The translations under genes and the position numbers were made by a program. 10,251 nucleotides of DNA from CAZVLE01 sp964627855. GTDB lineage: Bacteria; Bacillota; Dethiobacteria; DTU022. Location of the stretch: the NCBI GenBank assembly GCA_964627855.1, contig CAZVLE010000071.1, positions 1 through 10,251 of the forward strand, written 5' to 3'. Under the pieces are notes generated by a model. The model made no database searches. It was given only the letters and a program-made list of their open reading frames with translations, and was not told the DNA's origin. The first letter of the stretch is position 1. Every line of letters starts with the position of its first letter. This document shows, piece after piece, positions 6,641 to 10,251 of the stretch.

Positions 6641-6807
6641 TTTATAATATGCCGAAGGTCTTAGTTTTTTGGACAAAGGTTTTGGGGATTTAAATTTTGC
6701 AGGCTCACTCAATATCAGAGCCCTGGTATAGCAAGGAGGTGGTATTTGCAAGGGAAAAGTTTGAGCTTGATTTAAGAAAAAAAAACAAATAATGATGGAG
6801 GGTTAAA
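6641..6807 (+). other. Structured 5' leader of the TRAP operon
   Basis: The long leader contains a hairpin in which CAGGCTC (6700-6706) pairs with GAGCCCTG (6718-6725) with one bulged C and an 11-base loop. This is followed at 6733-6739 by a full AAGGAGG ribosome site. Six bases on, TTG at 6746 opens a nine-codon frame (MQGKSLSLI) ending at TAA 6773-6775. A run of nine A residues and the dctP ribosome site follow. This may be a leader peptide or a relic of a lost gene start. No known riboswitch class was recognised. Confidence 0.4.
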
Positions 6808-7866
6808 ATGAAAGTTACAAAGATATTTGCTTTGCTTCTAGTCCTATCTTTACTTAGTTTTGCAGTAATCGGTTGTGGAGGCGGAGATACCACTGCTCCT
6901 GATGGCGATGACTCGTCAGCACCGTCAGCACCTCAGGAGGAACCGATCGTTATTAGAATAGCACATACTGATACTTCTGCTCGTTCAACTCATGTTGCGT
7001 TGGAGTGGTTGCCCGACTATATGTTTGAACAAACAGATGGTAGGGTTATAGTTGAACTATATCCCGATGGCCAGTTGGGTGACGATCCCGAACTCTGTAA
7101 AGGTTTACTGATTGGTACCACCCAGGTATATTTAGGCCTGACAGGTGTTCTTGGAGGGATCGTTGGTCCACAACTTGATATGTATGATTTGCCCTTTCTT
7201 TACAACTCATATGATGAATGGGTAGAAGGAAGCTTTGATAAGGGCGGTCTGGAGATCTACAACGAGCTTCTGGTAGGATCCGGATTTACTGTTGTTGATT
7301 TTATGTACAACGGCATGATGAATATTGCCAGCTCCAAGAAAATCTATAAAACCCCTGAAGACATGAGAGGGTTTAAGGTTCGCGTAGTTCCTACTGATAT
7401 GAATGTTGCAGTCTTTGAGGCACTTGGCGCTAACCCAACTCCTCTGGCCTGGGGCGAGGTTTATACGTCTGTAGCTCAGGGCGCAGTTGATGGTTTAACT
7501 CATGCACTGGGTGTTTTTAATGATTTTAAATTCTATGAGATGGCTCCTTACATCACTTTATCAGAGCATCAGAGCTCTCCTTATACCGTAGTTATGTCAA
7601 CAGCATTTTTAGAGTCGCTTCCCGATGACATCTATGATATCTGGATGGATGCAATTCGTGAGGCATGTGCAATTCAGCGGGATATGGAACGTGAACTTGA
7701 GTTTGAGTATATTGATACTTTCCTAGCTGCCGGCGCAACAGTTCATGAATCAACTTTAGATGAGAAAGCGGTATTCTATGAGCTGTGTGCGGACATTTAT
7801 GAAAATCAGCGCGATATCACCGGTGCAGATGTTTTTGATCGGTTCCTTAGTACTGCCGGTAAATAA
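6808..7866 (+). CDS. dctP: TRAP transporter solute-binding lipoprotein (DctP family)
   Basis: This is the extracytoplasmic substrate receptor of a three-part TRAP (DctPQM) importer. Of 352 residues, 1-22 form a lipoprotein signal peptide with lipobox VIGC and lipidated Cys23, then a linker rich in D, S, A and P (about 24-46). The DctP fold follows: IRIAHTD (49-55), LYPDGQLGDD (84-93), MYDLPFLY (125-132), MRGFKVRVVPTD (186-197), and LGANPTPLAWGEVYTSVAQGAVDG (206-229). Arg192 fits the conserved arginine that binds a substrate carboxylate in most DctP proteins, so the ligand is probably an organic or amino acid. The usual polar residues after VDG are replaced by LTHAL, so the specificity may differ from C4-dicarboxylate types. 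ATG at 6808 has a good GGAGGG site. Expression should depend on sigma-54. Confidence 0.93.
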   Translation: MKVTKIFALLLVLSLLSFAVIGCGGGDTTAPDGDDSSAPSAPQEEPIVIRIAHTDTSARSTHVALEWLPDYMFEQTDGRVIVELYPDGQLGDDPELCKGLLIGTTQVYLGLTGVLGGIVGPQLDMYDLPFLYNSYDEWVEGSFDKGGLEIYNELLVGSGFTVVDFMYNGMMNIASSKKIYKTPEDMRGFKVRVVPTDMNVAVFEALGANPTPLAWGEVYTSVAQGAVDGLTHALGVFNDFKFYEMAPYITLSEHQSSPYTVVMSTAFLESLPDDIYDIWMDAIREACAIQRDMERELEFEYIDTFLAAGATVHESTLDEKAVFYELCADIYENQRDITGADVFDRFLSTAGK

Positions 7867-7928
7867 AGATTTCAACTGATGATCTACGAGCTGTAAGTTT
7901 CGTTGTTGTTGTAATAATTCATACATCT

Positions 7929-7950
7929 GGGTTGGGTTCATGCCCAACCC
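7929..7950 (+). promoter_or_regulatory. Intercistronic hairpin between dctP and dctQ
   Basis: GGGTTGGG (7929-7936) and CCCAACCC (7943-7950) form a perfect eight-pair stem with a TTCATG loop, extendable by a T-G and a C-G pair at the base. No T-run follows directly; six T residues come 19 bases later, inside the dctQ start. Such stems between dctP and dctQ can protect the dctP message or cut read-through, so that more binding protein than permease is made. The stem ends 12 bases before the dctQ start and may also hinder its ribosome access. Confidence 0.6.
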
Positions 7951-7962
7951 GGGTGTATTGAT

Positions 7963-8517
7963 TTGGGGGTTTTTTCAATAATCAAACGCCTAAGTTTTTT
8001 TTACAATCATCTCGAAGAGATAATACTGGTGATTCTCTTTGCAATCATGGTCGGAGTGATTTTCCTTCAAATTATCATGCGCTATGTTTTCAACAACTCC
8101 TTAACATGGTCTGAAGAGTTGGGTCGCTTCGTGTTCCAGTGGCTGACCTGGATTGGCATTAGTTTGGGCGCCCGGCTTGGGCAGCATATAAAAATTTCAA
8201 TTCTTACTGACAGGTTACCGAACAAACTTGCCCATGCTGCTAATGTGATATCGGATTTAGTGGTAATAGCGATATGTGTTATCACTGTGTATTACGGAAT
8301 AGAAATTAGTAAGTTATTTGTAGGCACCAAATTCACGACAATAAAAATAAGTTTAGCCTGGGGTTATTCAGCTCTGGTAGTTGGCTGCGGATTAATGACA
8401 ATCAGGTCGTTAATTTCAATAAAGAATTCTATCCGGAGCATGTTCAGCAATGAACCACCAATCGGTACAGGCTCCTGTTCGGTTGATATGGATACCATGG
8501 AAGGAGGGCCTAACTAG
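7963..8517 (+). CDS. dctQ: TRAP transporter small membrane subunit (DctQ family)
   Basis: DctQ is the four-helix membrane subunit that pairs with DctM. The 184-residue product has hydrophobic segments at about 18-37, 53-72, 93-113 and 129-150, and the family hallmark WSEELGRFVFQWLTWIG (residues 49-65) followed by GARLGQHIKISIL with a basic patch before the third helix. The start is TTG at 7963, the only usable codon before the first helix; its ribosome site is poor (GGGTG at 7951-7955), next to the hairpin at 7929-7950, so translation may be weak. The last 25 residues after the fourth helix are polar and probably cytoplasmic. Its stop TAG shares one base with the GTG start of dctM, indicating translational coupling. 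Confidence 0.9.
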   Translation: MGVFSIIKRLSFFYNHLEEIILVILFAIMVGVIFLQIIMRYVFNNSLTWSEELGRFVFQWLTWIGISLGARLGQHIKISILTDRLPNKLAHAANVISDLVVIAICVITVYYGIEISKLFVGTKFTTIKISLAWGYSALVVGCGLMTIRSLISIKNSIRSMFSNEPPIGTGSCSVDMDTMEGGPN

Positions 8518-9821
8518 TGGGGATCTCAGTCCTTTTTATGGTGTTATTAATTATGCTGTTAGTTGGTGTTCCCATTGGCTTTGCCATTGGTGGTGCAACC
8601 ATGGTGGCCATGTATTTTTTTACAAATATGAACATGATTACTGTTGCTCAATTTAATTACAGCGGAATTAACTCTTTCACTGTAATGGCTATTCCTTTTT
8701 TCCTTCTGGCTGGAGTAATTATGTCCACTGGTGGGATAGCAGCCCGGATTGTTGATTTTGCCTATAAACTGGTTGGTTTTGTGACCGGTGGCTTAGGTGT
8801 GGTAACTGTCGTCGCCTGCATGTTTTTTGGAGCTCTTTCCGGTTCAGGGATGGCAACGACATCGGCAATTGGCAGTATGATGATTCCTGAAATGAAGAAA
8901 AAAGGCTATGATGTGCCTTATTCTGCTTCCCTTGTCAGTTTTTCTGGAAGTATAGGTTTGATTATCCCACCCAGCCTCGGTTATGTTCTTTATGGCTCAG
9001 TAACAAATACTTCTATATCTGATTTATTTCTGGCTGGAATATTTCCGGGGATTACGATTGGTCTTTTCTTAATAGCAGCAAACTACTTTATCTGTAAAAG
9101 GCTGAACATGGGTTTCAAGGAAGAAAGAGAAGAAGGCGTTACAATAAAACAGTTTATTCGTCATAGGGCAAAAGAGGTTGTCATCTCGTTTAAGAACAGT
9201 TTTTGGGCATTGCTCTCGCCGGTGATCATTCTTGGTGGTATCTATTCCGGCGTCTTTACCCCAACTGAAGCAGCTTGTGTTTCGGTGGTTTATTCCATAA
9301 TTGTTAGTTTGTTTATTTACAAAGAGATGAATCTGAAAAGCCTCTATAAAGCTTTTGTTCTGGCGGCAGCGTTAAACGGCATTACTTCGTTTTTACTGGG
9401 CTACTCAACAATATTTTCCACCTACATGGCTTATGAGAATATCCCGAGGGCGATCTACCAAAGCTTACTTACAGCGACTGATAATCCCCTGGTGCTGCTC
9501 TTACTGATTAACCTGGTGTTAATTGCCATTGGGACAATTTTGGATACTGTACCTGCATTGATCATTATGTCTCCAATCTTGCTTCCGGCGGTAGTTAACT
9601 ATGGGATAGATCCGGTTCACTTCGGGATTATTATTACTGTCAACCTGGCGATCGGTTTATGTACGCCGCCTTATGGCTGCAATTTGTTCGTCGGTGCTGC
9701 GGTAGCCAATATCAAAATGGAAAGTATGATGAAATACCTGGTACCTTTACTGATTGTTTCATTATTAGCATTAGGGGTAATAACATTTGTTCCCTCTTTG
9801 TCGCTTATTTTAGTGCGGTAA
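8517..9821 (+). CDS. dctM: TRAP transporter large permease subunit (DctM family)
   Basis: DctM forms the sodium-coupled transport channel of the TRAP importer. The 434-residue length is normal, and the chain is almost wholly hydrophobic helices. Diagnostic segments are LLVGVPIGFAIG near residues 14-25, the motif GALSGSGMATTSAIGSMMIP around residue 105-125, SGSIGLIIPPSLGYVLYG about 30 further on, TPTEAACVSVVYS near the middle, and CTPPYGCNLFVGAA close to the C-terminus. The start is GTG at 8517, with AAGGAGGG eight bases before it, overlapping the dctQ stop by one base. With dctP and dctQ it makes a complete transporter. The substrate is not visible from the permease; context suggests an amino or beta-amino acid, which is inference. 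Confidence 0.95.
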   Translation: MGISVLFMVLLIMLLVGVPIGFAIGGATMVAMYFFTNMNMITVAQFNYSGINSFTVMAIPFFLLAGVIMSTGGIAARIVDFAYKLVGFVTGGLGVVTVVACMFFGALSGSGMATTSAIGSMMIPEMKKKGYDVPYSASLVSFSGSIGLIIPPSLGYVLYGSVTNTSISDLFLAGIFPGITIGLFLIAANYFICKRLNMGFKEEREEGVTIKQFIRHRAKEVVISFKNSFWALLSPVIILGGIYSGVFTPTEAACVSVVYSIIVSLFIYKEMNLKSLYKAFVLAAALNGITSFLLGYSTIFSTYMAYENIPRAIYQSLLTATDNPLVLLLLINLVLIAIGTILDTVPALIIMSPILLPAVVNYGIDPVHFGIIITVNLAIGLCTPPYGCNLFVGAAVANIKMESMMKYLVPLLIVSLLALGVITFVPSLSLILVR

Positions 9822-9919
9822 AGAGTAGTTTCAGTTGAAATCTTTGAATTTGAAGGCGATTTGGTTTTGTTATATTCACTTGGATGTAATTGAAATACTA
9901 TAAGTTAGGGGATAAATTA

Positions 9920-10251
9920 GTGAAAGGGAAGGGAGAATATTTCGGGACGCATCGGGTGATTGAACCTCAAGGTTTATTACCTCAAGCTGCTGATATGTTA
10001 GACAACACTGTTGATATTTGGGCTAACGAAATACTGATCGATGTTATCGCCCTTCAACCTACAGCATCGGCTTTTCAGACCTTGAAAGTAAAATGTGGCT
10101 CAGATACAAACAGGATCAAAGAAGAAATTCTAAGAATTGTGGAAAGCAAAGGCAAATTTCAGGATCCTGTGACAAAATCCGGTGGCATGCTGATCGGTAG
10201 GATCAAAGAGATCGGAGACGCTCTTATTGATAAGGTTGAGGTCAAAAAGGG
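9920..10251 (+). CDS. Divergent Kdd-like dehydrogenase, copy 3, N-terminal part (cut by window end)
   Basis: GTG at 9920, with AGGGG at 9907-9911 eight bases upstream, opens a frame that stays open to the window end (110 residues). It clearly belongs to the Kdd family: FGTHRVIEPQGLLPQAA, NEILIDV and SGGMLIGRIKEIG align with both other copies. Over 53 aligned residues I count 26 identities with copy 1 and 23 with copy 2. The segment LNIDSASFTQ of copy 1 reads LQPTASAFQT here, and NPVTGSGG reads DPVTKSGG, so a region conserved in the other two has changed. The nucleotide-binding half lies outside the window. It starts 98 bases after dctM with no terminator seen between, so it may belong to the sigma-54-driven TRAP operon and act on the imported compound. 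Confidence 0.8.
   Translation, partial: MKGKGEYFGTHRVIEPQGLLPQAADMLDNTVDIWANEILIDVIALQPTASAFQTLKVKCGSDTNRIKEEILRIVESKGKFQDPVTKSGGMLIGRIKEIGDALIDKVEVKK

Noticed and set aside
6643..6648. TATAAT as a sigma-A -10 box for the TRAP operon
   Set aside because: The only -35-like hexamer (TTGGCA, 6624-6629) is 13 bases away, too short; the same bases fit a sigma-54 promoter at every defined position.
8450..8656. 68-codon plus-strand frame across the dctQ-dctM junction
   Set aside because: It overlaps both well-supported TRAP genes in a different frame and has no ribosome site or recognisable product.
9822..9919. TTTCA-GT-TGAAA near 9829-9840 as a terminator after dctM
   Set aside because: The two-base loop, five-pair A+T-rich stem and lack of a T-run make it very weak.

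Overview
The window looks like a piece of an anaerobic, amino-acid-fermenting Gram-positive genome (Bacillota, clostridial type). The grounds are strong GGAGG-type ribosome sites, frequent GTG and TTG starts, a MrfA/YprA-type helicase, a lipoprotein-type TRAP binding protein, and enzymes of the clostridial/fusobacterial lysine fermentation pathway. The species cannot be named from the sequence.

Layout from left to right. At 1-828 (minus strand) is the N-terminal 276 residues of a DEAD/DEAH helicase of the MrfA type, probably an unrelated housekeeping neighbour. A 237-base divergent intergenic region follows. A plus-strand operon then runs kdd (L-erythro-3,5-diaminohexanoate dehydrogenase, 1066-2106), a class III PLP aminotransferase (2189-3439), kal (3-aminobutyryl-CoA ammonia-lyase, 3462-3893) and a 37-codon remnant of kce (3-keto-5-aminohexanoate cleavage enzyme, 3896-4009). 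Just after the remnant the base composition falls, and a second module begins: a divergent second Kdd homologue (4144-5190) and a sigma-54 activator (bEBP, 5231-6544). A rho-independent terminator, a near-consensus -24/-12 promoter and a 168-base leader lead into a complete TRAP transporter, dctP-dctQ-dctM (6808-9821). A third Kdd homologue starts at 9920 and runs off the window end.

How the genes may work together. In the known pathway, lysine is converted by two aminomutases to 3,5-diaminohexanoate. Kdd deaminates this oxidatively at C3, Kce swaps the product with acetyl-CoA to give 3-aminobutyryl-CoA and acetoacetate, and Kal removes the second amino group to give crotonyl-CoA. Kdd and Kal are intact here, Kce is broken, and the aminomutases are not in the window. 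Two extra divergent Kdd homologues, a class III aminotransferase and a sigma-54-controlled TRAP importer suggest that the locus handles other beta-amino or diamino acids besides, or instead of, the lysine intermediate. That last step is inference.

The most notable points are the three Kdd paralogues in 9 kb, the truncated kce, the compact bEBP / inverted repeat / sigma-54 promoter / TRAP regulatory unit, and the structured leader with a nine-codon upstream frame before dctP. No CRISPR array, tRNA, rRNA, insertion sequence or origin was seen.
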